A stretch of 22,239 nt of DNA from an uncultured Marmoricola sp. (GTDB lineage: Bacteria; Actinomycetota; Actinomycetes; Propionibacteriales; Nocardioidaceae), in assembly GCF_943913695.1 (NCBI RefSeq), contig NZ_CALTZE010000059.1, forward strand, positions 1 to 22,239. The letters run 5' to 3'. Of the stretch, positions 1-8,100 are shown in pieces. How positions within the stretch are numbered: position 1 is the stretch's first letter; each line of letters starts with the position of its first letter. The notes below the pieces were generated by a model that did no database searches, was not told the origin of the DNA, and was given only the letters and a program-made list of their open reading frames with translations. A program made the translations under genes and the position numbers.

Positions 1-1
1 G

Positions 2-1423
2 AGCGCGAGCGTCCCCAACGTCCTGGCCACCCGCTACGCCGGGGCCGACCTCGCCGAGATCTGGAGCCCCGAGCACAAGATCGTGCTGGAGCGGCGGCTG
101 TGGCTGGCGGTGCTGCGCGCGCAGCGGGACCTCGGGGTGGAGGTGCCCGCGGGCGTCGTGGAGGACTACGAGGCCGTCGTCGACCAGGTCGACCTGGCGA
201 GCATCGCGGCGCGCGAGCGGGTGACCCGCCACGACGTCAAGGCGCGCATCGAGGAGTTCTCCGCGCTCGCCGGCCACGAGCACATCCACAAGGGCATGAC
301 CAGCCGCGACCTGACGGAGAACGTCGAGCAGCTCCAGGTGCGCGCCAGCCTGCAGCTCTTGCGCACGCGCAGCCTGGCCGCGCTGAGCCGGCTGACCCGC
401 CTGGCCGTCGAGCACGAGTCGCTGGTGATGGCCGGGCGCTCCCACAACGTCGCGGCGCAGGCCACCACGCTCGGCAAGCGCTTCGCCAGCGTCGCCGAGG
501 AGCTGCTGGTGGCGGTGGAGCGGCTCGACGACCTGCTGGCGCGCTACCCGCTGCGGGGGGTCAAGGGGCCGGTCGGCACCTCCCAGGACATGCTCGACCT
601 GCTCGACGGCGACGAGGAGCGGCTGGTCGAGCTCGAGCGCCGCGTCGCCGCACACCTGGGCTTCGACCGGGTGCTGGCCAGCGTGGGGCAGGTCTATCCG
701 CGCTCGCTCGACTTCGACGTCGTCTCCGCGCTGGTGCAGCTGGCCGCCGCCCCCTCCAACCTCGCCACCACGATCCGGCTGATGGCCGGCCTCGAGCTCG
801 TGACCGAGGGGTTCCGCGAGGGTCAGGTCGGCTCCTCGGCGATGCCGCACAAGATGAACACCCGCTCCTGCGAGCGCGTCAACGGTCTGGCCGTGGTGCT
901 GCGCGGCCAGCTGAGCATGGTCGGCGAGCTGGCCGGCGACCAGTGGAACGAGGGCGACGTCAGCTGCTCCGTCGTACGCCGCGTCGCGCTGCCCGACGCC
1001 TGCTTCGCCGCCGACGGGCTCTTCCAGACCTTCTTGACGGTGCTCGACGAGTTCGGGGTCTTCCCGGCCGTGGTGCAGCGCGAGCTCGACCGCTACCTGC
1101 CGTTCCTGACCACCACCAAGGTGCTCATGGCAGCCGTACGCCGCGGCACCGGCCGCGAGCAGGCGCACGAGGCGATCAAGGAGCACGCGGTCGCCGTGGC
1201 GCTGCGGATGCGGGAGGGCCAGGCCGACAACGACCTGTTCGAGCGCCTGGCCGCCGACGACAGGCTCGGGCTCGACCGGGCCGCGCTGGAGGCGGCCGTG
1301 GCCGACCCCGTGTCGTTCACCGGCGCCGCCCGGTCGCAGGTGGCCGAGGTCGCGCGCCGTGTCGAGCGGGTGCTGGCCACCGAGCCGGCCGCGGCGGCGT
1401 ACTCGCCCGGCTCGATCCTCTGA
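2..1423 (+). CDS. purB: Adenylosuccinate lyase PurB (5' end cut by window edge)
   Basis: Cytosolic purine-pathway enzyme. It cleaves SAICAR to AICAR plus fumarate, and adenylosuccinate to AMP plus fumarate. The open frame reads from base 2, so 473 residues are visible. The opening residues (SVPNVLATRYAGADLAEIWS) match the extreme N-terminus of actinobacterial PurB, so only one or a few codons, including the start, are missing. The internal GTG at 83 is not the start. Visible signatures are TSRDLTEN near base 300, GRSHNVAAQATT near base 430 (catalytic histidine region), and the fumarate-lyase signature GSSAMPHKMN at about 830-859, which carries the mobile catalytic serine loop. The gene ends at a TGA, and an intergenic region follows before the unrelated secreted peptidase. 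purC, purS and purQ lie further right, so this is the left shoulder of a split purine cluster. Identification is secure. Confidence 0.97.
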   Translation, partial: SASVPNVLATRYAGADLAEIWSPEHKIVLERRLWLAVLRAQRDLGVEVPAGVVEDYEAVVDQVDLASIAARERVTRHDVKARIEEFSALAGHEHIHKGMTSRDLTENVEQLQVRASLQLLRTRSLAALSRLTRLAVEHESLVMAGRSHNVAAQATTLGKRFASVAEELLVAVERLDDLLARYPLRGVKGPVGTSQDMLDLLDGDEERLVELERRVAAHLGFDRVLASVGQVYPRSLDFDVVSALVQLAAAPSNLATTIRLMAGLELVTEGFREGQVGSSAMPHKMNTRSCERVNGLAVVLRGQLSMVGELAGDQWNEGDVSCSVVRRVALPDACFAADGLFQTFLTVLDEFGVFPAVVQRELDRYLPFLTTTKVLMAAVRRGTGREQAHEAIKEHAVAVALRMREGQADNDLFERLAADDRLGLDRAALEAAVADPVSFTGAARSQVAEVARRVERVLATEPAAAAYSPGSIL

Positions 1424-1446
1424 CACGAGGGACCCCGGCGACCCCA

Positions 1447-1464
1447 GGTCACGAAGAGGTCACG
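1447..1464 (+). promoter_or_regulatory. 11-bp-period direct repeat upstream of the M28 peptidase (OmpR/PhoP-type box candidate)
   Basis: GGTCACG occurs at 1447-1453 and again at 1458-1464 with a 4-base spacer, giving an exact 11 bp period, about 40 bp upstream of the candidate -10. A 7+4 tandem layout is what actinobacterial PhoP-type (OmpR family) response regulators recognise; Streptomyces PHO-box units resemble GTTCACC. The match is to layout and part of the core only. It could be a chance repeat. Confidence 0.3.
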
Positions 1465-1480
1465 GAGCGGCTGTGGGCCC

Positions 1481-1510
1481 TTCCGGCGGCGCCCCGGACC
1501 GATCTAGGTT
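1481..1510 (+). promoter_or_regulatory. Candidate promoter for the M28 peptidase gene
   Basis: A TAGGTT hexamer at 1505-1510 fits the actinobacterial -10 pattern TANNNT. It would give a leader of about 50 bases before the ATG at 1570. The best -35 candidate, TTCCGG at 1481-1486 with an 18-base spacer, is poor, so an activator may be needed. The rest of the 146 bp gap after purB shows no clear terminator. Confidence 0.3.
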
Positions 1511-1569
1511 CAGCGGGTTGGCCTCACGGGCGACCCGCGTCCGGGAGGCCTCTTTTCTCGAGGAGAAGC

Positions 1570-3156
1570 ATGCGTCTGTCCCGTCCCTCGCGCGGCGTGG
1601 CTGCGATCACCGCAGTCGTCACCGCCGCCGCCACCTCCACCGCCCTGGTCGCCTCGACCGTCGGCGCGGCCGAGGCCAGCAAGAAGAAGTCCGACTTCTC
1701 GCAGTCCCAGCAGCTGCGCAAGGCGGTGAAGGTCAAGGGGATCCAGCAGCACCTGCGGGCGCTGCAGCAGATCGCCGACGACAACGACGGCGACCGCGCC
1801 TCCGGCACCCCGGGCTACACGGCGTCGCGCAACTACGTCGTGAAGTCGCTGCGCAACGCCGGCTACCGCCCCACGGTGCAGAGCTTCCCCTTCATCTTCT
1901 TCAACGAGACCACCCCGACCGAGCTCGAGCGCACCGCGCCCTCGGCCAAGGACTACGTCGACGGCACCGACTACACCGTCATGGAGTACTCCGGCAGCGG
2001 TGACGTCACCGCCGACGTGGTGCCGGTCGACACCGACTTCGTCGCCTCGGCCACCAGCTCCAGCGGCTGCGAGCCCGCCGACTTCGCGAGCTTCCCCGAG
2101 GGCGCGATCGCGCTGATGCAGCGCGGCAGCTGCGCCTTCGCGGTCAAGGTCGCCAACGCCGCCGAGGCCGGCGCGGCCGCGGCGATCGTCTTCAACCGCG
2201 GCGTCGACGTCGCGGGCGACCCGGGCGAGACGGTGCTCAACGGCACGCTCGGCGAGCCTGGCGCGATCCCGGCCGTCGGCACCAGCTTCGGCGTCGGTGT
2301 CGAGCTCGGGGCCGAGGGCACCGAGGCCCGGGTCAAGGCCGACGTGGTCACCGAGGAGCGCACGACCTGGAACGTCTTCGCGGAGACCGGCCGGGGCAAC
2401 GCCAGCAACGTCATCATGGCGGGCGCTCACCTCGACTCCGTGACCGAGGGTCCCGGCATCAACGACAACGGGTCGGGCTCGGCCACGATCCTCGAGGTCG
2501 CCGAGGAGATGGCCAAGCTCCCGCAGGGCAAGATCAAGAACAAGGTCCGCTTCGCCTGGTGGGGGGCCGAGGAGAACGGCCTGCTCGGTGCCTACCACTA
2601 CGTCGACGACCTCGTGGCCAACAACCCCGACGCGCTCAGCGACATCGCGGCCTACCTCAACTTCGACATGGTCGGCTCGCCCAACTTCGTGCGCTTCGTC
2701 TACGACGGTGACAACTCCACCGACCTGGGCGAGGAGGGCCCCGAGGGCTCGGCGCAGCTCGAGCAGCTCTTCAACGGCTACTTCAAGGCCAAGTCGCTGC
2801 GCACCGAGCCGACGGCGTTCGACGGCCGCAGCGACTACGGTCCGTTCATCGAGAACGGGGTCGCCGCCGGCGGGCTGTTCACCGGCGCGGAGGACATCAA
2901 GACCGCCCGCGAGGCGCGGATCTACGGCGGCACGGCCGGCGAGGCCTACGACCACTGCTACCACGCCGCCTGCGACGACGTGTCCAACATCAGCGTGCAG
3001 GCGCTCGACCAGATGTCGGATGCCACCGCGCACGCGATCTGGACGCTGGCTCGCAGCACGCGGGTGCTCGACGGCGTGGCCTCGCGTACGGCGGCCGACC
3101 ACCGCACGATGAAGGGCCAGGCGATCCTGGGCGACCCGCACGCCAGCACCCGCTGA
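1570..3156 (+). CDS. Secreted PA-domain M28 zinc aminopeptidase
   Basis: Predicted extracellular di-zinc aminopeptidase of the Streptomyces griseus aminopeptidase type, 528 residues. The ATG at 1570 is preceded by a purine-rich GAGGAGAAG run. Residues 1-34 form a signal peptide with arginines, an Ala/Val-rich core and a VGAAEA cleavage region. A protease-associated domain with two cysteines (C167, C188) occupies roughly 135-260. The M28 catalytic domain follows. Its zinc ligands are visible in the family order: H287 (AGAHLDSV), D299 (GINDNGSG), catalytic/ligand E334-E335 (WWGAEENG), D366 (LNFDMVGSPN) and H465 (DHCYHAACDD). The Cys pair C463/C468 around the last histidine matches the disulfide of the S. 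griseus enzyme. It likely releases hydrophobic N-terminal amino acids from peptides outside the cell. It appears monocistronic, with a regulatory gap before it and a strong hairpin after it. The family call is very secure; the substrate is inferred. Confidence 0.93.
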   Translation: MRLSRPSRGVAAITAVVTAAATSTALVASTVGAAEASKKKSDFSQSQQLRKAVKVKGIQQHLRALQQIADDNDGDRASGTPGYTASRNYVVKSLRNAGYRPTVQSFPFIFFNETTPTELERTAPSAKDYVDGTDYTVMEYSGSGDVTADVVPVDTDFVASATSSSGCEPADFASFPEGAIALMQRGSCAFAVKVANAAEAGAAAAIVFNRGVDVAGDPGETVLNGTLGEPGAIPAVGTSFGVGVELGAEGTEARVKADVVTEERTTWNVFAETGRGNASNVIMAGAHLDSVTEGPGINDNGSGSATILEVAEEMAKLPQGKIKNKVRFAWWGAEENGLLGAYHYVDDLVANNPDALSDIAAYLNFDMVGSPNFVRFVYDGDNSTDLGEEGPEGSAQLEQLFNGYFKAKSLRTEPTAFDGRSDYGPFIENGVAAGGLFTGAEDIKTAREARIYGGTAGEAYDHCYHAACDDVSNISVQALDQMSDATAHAIWTLARSTRVLDGVASRTAADHRTMKGQAILGDPHASTR

Positions 3157-3161
3157 GAGCG

Positions 3162-3216
3162 TCTCGGGACGGGGGCCGCAGGAGGCCACCGGGGGTCACC
3201 GGCCCCCGTCCCGAGA
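3162..3216 (+). terminator. Long perfect hairpin after the M28 peptidase
   Basis: TCTCGGGACGGGGGCC (3162-3177) is perfectly complementary to GGCCCCCGTCCCGAGA (3201-3216), giving a 16 bp GC-rich stem with a 23-base loop, starting 6 bases after the stop codon. No U-tract follows, which is usual for actinobacterial hairpin terminators. Confidence 0.75.
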
Positions 3217-3237
3217 AACTTTCCGGAACCTCTGGTG

Positions 3238-3262
3238 CAAATCGGACATTTGGTTCTATAGT
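3238..3262 (+). promoter_or_regulatory. AT-rich promoter with overlapping inverted repeat for the small secreted peptide
   Basis: The stretch at about 3236-3267 is strikingly AT-rich for this window. It contains a near-consensus -10, TATAGT, at 3257-3262. Just upstream is an inverted repeat, CAAAT (3238-3242), 5-base spacer, ATTTG (3248-3252), sitting in the promoter spacer. That is a typical repressor-operator position. No convincing TTGACA-like -35 is visible. The implied transcript start near 3269 leaves a leader of about 45 bases. Confidence 0.55.
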
Positions 3263-3315
3263 TTTACCCAGAGAGCCGGACCGCCGGGGTCGGGCGCTGA
3301 AGGAGGGAACCCCGC

Positions 3316-3459
3316 ATGAAGATCAAGAGCCGTGGCGTCCGAGGCGCCCTGCTGGCCGTGACCGTCGCCCTGGCCGTCACCGCGGTGCCGGCGACCACCG
3401 GTGCCGCCGACGCGGCCCCGAAGGCGCCCAACAAGGCCATCCTCAAGGCGATCCTCTGA
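3316..3459 (+). CDS. Small secreted peptide, 47 residues, unknown function
   Basis: I do not recognise a family. The frame has an ATG at 3316 with an excellent Shine-Dalgarno AGGAGG (3301-3306), nine bases upstream. The 47-residue product has a classic Sec signal: positive N-terminus MKIKSRGVRG, hydrophobic core ALLAVTVALAVTAV, and an ADA signal-peptidase site ending at residue 33. This would leave a 14-residue mature peptide, APKAPNKAILKAIL, with net charge about +3 and a duplicated KAIL tetrapeptide. The gene stands alone, with its own AT-rich promoter, a perfect hairpin before it (3162-3216) and another after it (3498-3530). Possible roles include a signalling peptide, a cationic antimicrobial or a small wall-associated peptide; none is shown by the sequence. 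It could also be a decayed remnant of a longer secreted protein, but the intact expression signals argue against this. Confidence 0.7.
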   Translation: MKIKSRGVRGALLAVTVALAVTAVPATTGAADAAPKAPNKAILKAIL

Positions 3460-3497
3460 TCGACGCCTGAGGGCCACCGGGCCCGCTGACCACTGCG

Positions 3498-3530
3498 CAG
3501 GGGACGCACCCGCACCGGGTGCGTCCCCTG
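3498..3530 (+). terminator. Perfect 15 bp hairpin after the small secreted peptide
   Basis: CAGGGGACGCACCCG (3498-3512) pairs perfectly with CGGGTGCGTCCCCTG (3516-3530) around a three-base CAC loop. It lies 38 bases after the small gene and about 50 bases before purC, insulating the two. The following TTGCC is only a weak U-rich tail. Confidence 0.8.
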
Positions 3531-3568
3531 TTGCCGTCCCCAGGAGGCCGGCTCACGCGCCGCCTGAC

Positions 3569-3574
3569 TACGCT
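3569..3574 (+). promoter_or_regulatory. -10 element for a probably leaderless purC mRNA
   Basis: TACGCT (3569-3574) fits TANNNT and sits six bases ahead of the GTG start at 3581, so transcription should begin at or next to the start codon. The only Shine-Dalgarno-like AGGAGG (3542-3547) is too far upstream to serve this start. Leaderless mRNAs with this geometry are common in actinobacteria. Confidence 0.5.
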
Positions 3575-3580
3575 GGCGCG

Positions 3581-4489
3581 GTGCTGCACATCCCGCAGGC
3601 GCCCCCGATCGCCGGTGCCACCCACCTGCACTCCGGCAAGGTCCGCGACCTCTACCGGCTCGACGAGGGTCCGCACGCCGGTCGCCTGCTCATGGTCGCC
3701 AGCGACCGCATCTCCGCCTACGACCACGTGCTCGCGACGCCGATCCCCGACAAGGGCGAGCTGCTCACGCGGATCTCGCTGTGGTGGTTCGACCGGCTCG
3801 CCGACCTGGTGCCGCACCACGTGGTCTCCACCGAGGTGCCCGCGTCGGTACGCGGGCGCGCGGTGGTGTGCGAGGAGCTGGCGATGTTTCCCGTGGAGTG
3901 CGTGGCACGCGGCTACCTCAGCGGCTCCGGGCTGCTCGACTACGAGGCCACCGGCGAGGTGTGCGGCGTCGAGCTGCCGCCCGGGCTCGTCGAGGCGAGC
4001 CGGCTGCCCCGCCCGGTCTTCACCCCGGCGACCAAGGCCGCCCTGGGTGACCACGACGAGAACGTCAGCTTCGAGCGGGTCACCGCCGACATCGGCCGCG
4101 AGAGCGCCGAGGAGCTGCGCGAGCTGACCCTCACGGTCTACGCCCGCGCCGAGCAGGTCGCCCGCGAGGCGGGGCTGCTGCTGGCCGACACCAAGCTGGA
4201 GTTCGGCTCCCGCAGCGACGCCTCGCGCGGCGAGGTCGGCACCGTCGTGCTCGCCGACGAGGTGCTGACCCCCGACTCCAGCCGCTACTGGCCGGCCGAG
4301 GAATGGGAGCCCGGTCGGGTCCAGGCCTCCTTCGACAAGCAGGTGGTGCGCAACTGGCTGACCTCGCCCGAGAGCGGGTGGGACCGGCACGGCACGGCGC
4401 CGCCGCCCCCGCTGCCCGCGGAGGTGGCCGAGCGCACCCGGGCCCGCTACGTCGAGGCCTTCGAGCGGCTCACCGGCGAGCGCTTCTGA
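3581..4489 (+). CDS. purC: SAICAR synthetase PurC
   Basis: Phosphoribosylaminoimidazole-succinocarboxamide synthase, an ATP-grasp-like cytosolic enzyme that joins aspartate to CAIR to give SAICAR, the substrate that PurB then cleaves. The 302-residue product is the normal length. The GTG at 3581 was chosen because the protein from there (LHIPQAPP, then HLHSGKVRDLY) aligns with known N-termini; the frame is open further upstream but holds nothing family-like. Family signatures are visible: GKVRDLY nucleotide-binding strand (19-25), MVASDRISAYD (38-48), FPVECVARGYLSGSG (103-117), LLADTKLEFGS (200-210), LADEVLTPDSSRYWP (224-238) and the C-terminal SFDKQVVRNWLTSPESGWD (250-268). Its stop codon overlaps the next start by one base (TGATG). 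Very secure. Confidence 0.97.
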   Translation: MLHIPQAPPIAGATHLHSGKVRDLYRLDEGPHAGRLLMVASDRISAYDHVLATPIPDKGELLTRISLWWFDRLADLVPHHVVSTEVPASVRGRAVVCEELAMFPVECVARGYLSGSGLLDYEATGEVCGVELPPGLVEASRLPRPVFTPATKAALGDHDENVSFERVTADIGRESAEELRELTLTVYARAEQVAREAGLLLADTKLEFGSRSDASRGEVGTVVLADEVLTPDSSRYWPAEEWEPGRVQASFDKQVVRNWLTSPESGWDRHGTAPPPPLPAEVAERTRARYVEAFERLTGERF

Positions 4490-4944
4490 TGACCCGGTCG
4501 AAGCAGGCGGGTCGCGGTCTCGCGGTCACGGTGGCCTACGACGTCCCCGCCGACGTCGCGCTCGACTACCTCGCCGACCCGGTCCACCGTCCCGAGTGGC
4601 AGTCCTCGCTGCGCCGCGTCCGGGTCCTCGACGCCGGTCCCGCCCACACCGGGCAGCGCTGGGAGGACCACACCGCGGTCGGTCTGGTGGCGCAGATGCG
4701 CACCACCGAGCTCGAGCCCGGACGCCGCTGGGCCGAGGTCGGCAGCTGGCGCGCGATCAGCGCCGAGCTCGTCCTCGAGCTGGTGCCGGCGGGTGCGGGC
4801 TGCGAGGTCGAGGCGCACTTCCGGGTGCGCGGCCGCGGCGCACTCGCGCCGATCGGCTGGCTGGCCACGGCGGCCGCCCTGCCCGCCGTACGAGCCGACC
4901 TGGTGCGTGCCGGTCGGATCCTCTCCGAGAGGGAGCACCCGTGA
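4489..4944 (+). CDS. SRPBCC (START/Bet v1-fold) family protein
   Basis: A 151-residue protein whose ATG overlaps the purC stop by one base, so it is probably co-translated with purC. The layout is typical of actinobacterial SRPBCC/polyketide-cyclase-like proteins: a first beta strand (LAVTVAYDVPADVALDYLAD, about 10-29), the PVHRPEWQSSLRRVRVLD segment after the first helix, central strands with TGQRWEDHTAVG and MRTTELEPGRRWAE, and a long amphipathic C-terminal helix (about 120-147). The fold binds hydrophobic ligands in a cavity. No catalytic residues or ligand can be named from the sequence. Its stop overlaps the next gene (GTGA), so purC, this gene and the membrane protein probably form one transcription unit. 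The fold call is fairly confident; the role is unknown. Confidence 0.75.
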   Translation: MTRSKQAGRGLAVTVAYDVPADVALDYLADPVHRPEWQSSLRRVRVLDAGPAHTGQRWEDHTAVGLVAQMRTTELEPGRRWAEVGSWRAISAELVLELVPAGAGCEVEAHFRVRGRGALAPIGWLATAAALPAVRADLVRAGRILSEREHP

Positions 4945-5129
4945 CGCGTGTCGTCGTGATCGCGCTGGCCGTTCTGATGGTTGTGGTCGGCCTGCTCTGG
5001 ACGCTGCAGGGCCTGGGCCTCGTCGGCGGCAGCCCGATGACCGGCGTCACCGTCTGGGCCGTGATCGGTCCCGCCCTGGCGGGGCTGGGCGTCGCGCTCG
5101 GCATCGTCGCCGTGCGCGGCCCGCGCTGA
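4941..5129 (+). CDS. Small two-helix membrane protein
   Basis: A 62-residue product. The GTG at 4941 overlaps the previous stop (GTGA), with the purine-rich GAGAGGGAGC just upstream as ribosome-binding site. Two hydrophobic helices (about 4-27 and 36-57) flank a short turn, GLVGGSPMTGVTVW. This pattern, with LLWTLQGLGLVGGS and WAVIGPALAG, is that of small conserved hypothetical membrane proteins I associate with actinobacteria. No function is known to me. It is the last gene before the convergent eccC, only 16 bases away, and no strong terminator fits in that space. Confidence 0.65.
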   Translation: MTRVVVIALAVLMVVVGLLWTLQGLGLVGGSPMTGVTVWAVIGPALAGLGVALGIVAVRGPR

Positions 5130-5145
5130 GCGCGACCCCTCGGCG

Positions 5146-8100
5146 CTAGAGCTCCGGCTCGCGCCAGGCCAGCTGCACCACGTCGGTGCCGCGGTCGCGG
5201 GTGATCAGCTGGGCACGCCCGGGGCCCGCCTTGCGGGGCTTGGCGGTGCCGACCAGCTGACCCTCCTGCGGGTCGCCGGAGAGCAGTACGCCGGGCATGG
5301 CGAGCTCGCGCAGCGACTGGATCACCGGCTCGTAGAGCGCCCGCGAGGCGCCACCGGCGCGGCGGGCCACCACGACGTGGAGCCCGACGTCGCGCGCCTG
5401 GCCGAGCAGCGGCACCAGCGGGGCGAGCGGCGACATCGTGCCGGTGACGACGAGGTCGTAGTCGTCGACCACGATGAAGACGTCGGCGCCGGTCCACCAC
5501 GACCGGTCCCGCAGCTGCTGCGGGGTGATGTCGCTGCCGGGCAGCCGCTTCTGCAGCCACTGCGCCAGCCCGCCGATCTGCTCCTCGGTCTGCGCGGCGT
5601 TGGTCAGGTAGCCGACCTGGTAGTCCTCCGGCACCTCGCCGAGCAGGGAACGGCGGTAGTCGACGGTGAAGATCTGCGCCTCCGCAGGCGTGCGGGTGCG
5701 CATCACCTCGTGGAGGTAGGTGCGCAGCAGCCCGCTCTTGCCCGAGCGGGAGTCGCCGAAGACCAGCAGGTGCGGCTCGGTGTCGACGTCGAGGCCGACC
5801 GGCGCGAGGTCACGCTCGTCGATGGCCAGGTAGAGCCGCTTGTCGCCGAGCCCGTGGAGCCGCTCGGCGTGCGCCAGCACCTCGGGCAGGTCGATGCGCT
5901 CGGGCAGCAGCCGCAGCTTGGGGCCGTCGGCACCGGTCCACGCCTTGCGGCTGCGCTCGACCAGGTCGTCCACGCCCGCGCCGAGCGAGCCGGCGTCCTG
6001 CTCGCCGTCGACGCGGGGCAGCGCGGCCAGGAAGTGCAGCTTGCCGCCCCACCGCTGCACGATGCCGCGACCGGGGCGGCTGCTCGGCACCAGCTGGGCC
6101 ACCTTGCGGTCGATCTCGGAGTCGAGCGGGTCGCCGAGCCGCAGCTCGAAGCGGTTGCCGAACAGGTCGCGGATCGCGGCGCGGTAGTCCGACCACCGGC
6201 TGGCCGAGGTGAGCAGGTGCAGGCCGAAGGTGAGCCCGCGCTGGGCCAGCACCTGCAGGCTCATCTCGAGGTCGTCGAAGTCCGAGCGCAGCGTGCTCCA
6301 GCCGTCGACGACGAGGAAGACGTCGCCGTACCCGTCGTCGGCGGTGCCCTCGGCCCGGCGCCGGCGGTAGGTCTCGATGGAGTCGATGCCCTGGGCGCGG
6401 AAGTACTTCTCGCGCTTGTCGACGATGCCGGTGACCTCGGCGAAGGCGCGGCGCACCACGTCGGGCTCGGAGCGGGTCGCGACGCCGGCGACGTGCGGCA
6501 GCGCGCCCAGCGGGGCGAAGGTGCCGCCACCGAAGTCGAGCACGTAGAACTGCGACTCCCGCGGGGTCGAGGTCAGCGCGACGCTGGTGACCAGCGTGCG
6601 CAGCAGGGTGCTCTTGCCGCTGCGGGGTCCGCCCACGACGGCGACGTGACCGCCGGCGCCGGTGAGGTCGGCCTCCAGCACGTCGCGGCGCTGCTCGCGC
6701 GGTCGGTCGACGGTGCCGAGGGGTACGACGAGCCCACCTCGCGCCCGCCACGTCGGCGAGTGCAGGCCGTGCTCGGCGTCGGTGGTGAGGTCGGGCAGCA
6801 GCCGGTCGAGGGTGTCGGGCCGGTCGAGCGGCGGCAGCCACACCTGGTGGGCGGGAGGGCCCTGGCCGATCATCCGGTCGACGGCGATGTCGAGGATGGA
6901 GCGGCTCTCGACGGCCTCGGCGGGCACCGGGGTCGCGACGTGCTGCGACTCCTCCAGGTCGGCCCGCGGGGGCAGCACGTGACCGGTGGTGAAGGGCAGG
7001 ATGGTGGTGGGGCCGCCGGCCGTGCGGCCTCGGCCGCGGCGGGTGCGGCGCGGCGGCGGGCCGGAGACGTAGCTGGCCTTGAAGCGCAGCAGGGTGGACT
7101 GGTCGGGCTTGAGGTAGCCCAGGCCCGGCACGGGCGGCAGCTCGTAGGCGTCGGGCACGCCGATCACGGCGCGCGACTCCTGCCCGGAGAAGGTGCGCAG
7201 CCCGACGCGGTAGGACAGGTGGCTCTCCAGGCCGCGCAGCCGGCCCTCCTCCAGGCGCTGGCTGGCGAGCAGCAGGTGGATGCCGAGCGAGCGACCGAGG
7301 CGTCCGATCGCCACGAAGAGCTCGATGAAGTCGGGCTTGGCCGAGAGCATCTCGGAGAACTCGTCGACGCAGACGAACAGGCTCGGCATCGGCGCGAGGT
7401 CGGCGCCGTCGGCCCGCGCCTTCTCGTAGTCGCGCAGCGAGGCGTAGTTGCCCGCCGCCCGCAGCAGCTCCTGGCGGCGCACCATCTCACCGGACAGTGC
7501 GTCCTGCATGCGGTCGACCAGCGTGAGCTCGTTCTCCAGGTTGGTGATGACCGCCGAGACGTGCGGCGCCTGCGCCAGGCCGGCGAAGGTGGCGCCGCCC
7601 TTGAAGTCGACCAGCACCATGTTGAGGGTCTCGCTGGAGTGCGTGGCGAGCAGGCCGAGCACGAGGGTGCGCAAGAACTCCGACTTGCCGGAGCCGGTCG
7701 CACCGATCACCAGGCCGTGCGGGCCCATGCCCTGCTGGGCCGACTCCTTGATGTCGAGGTGGATCGGCGCCCCGGCGTCGCCGACGCCGATCGGCACCCG
7801 GAGCCGGTCGCGCGCCGGTCGCGGCGCCCAGGCGTGGTCGAGGTCGAGGTCGTGCACGTCGCCGAGCCCCAGCAGGTCGAGCAGCTCGGGCGTGGCCTTG
7901 GTGGGGTCCTCGCGCACCGGCCCCTGCTGGGTCTCCAGCGGCGCCAGCCGGCGGGCGAAGGCCTCGGCGCCGGCCAGCGACATCTGGTCGCCGGCCGCAC
8001 GCGCCTGCTGCTCGCGCAGGCGTACGGCGGTCAGCGGGACGCGGCCACCGGGGAGGGTCGCCGGCTCCAGGTGCAGCCGCAGCCGGTTCGGGTCCTCCAG

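Noticed and set aside
1510..3189. Minus-strand open frame (about 559 codons) opposite the M28 peptidase
   Set aside because: No domain-like content, and the plus strand carries a peptidase with all five zinc ligands.
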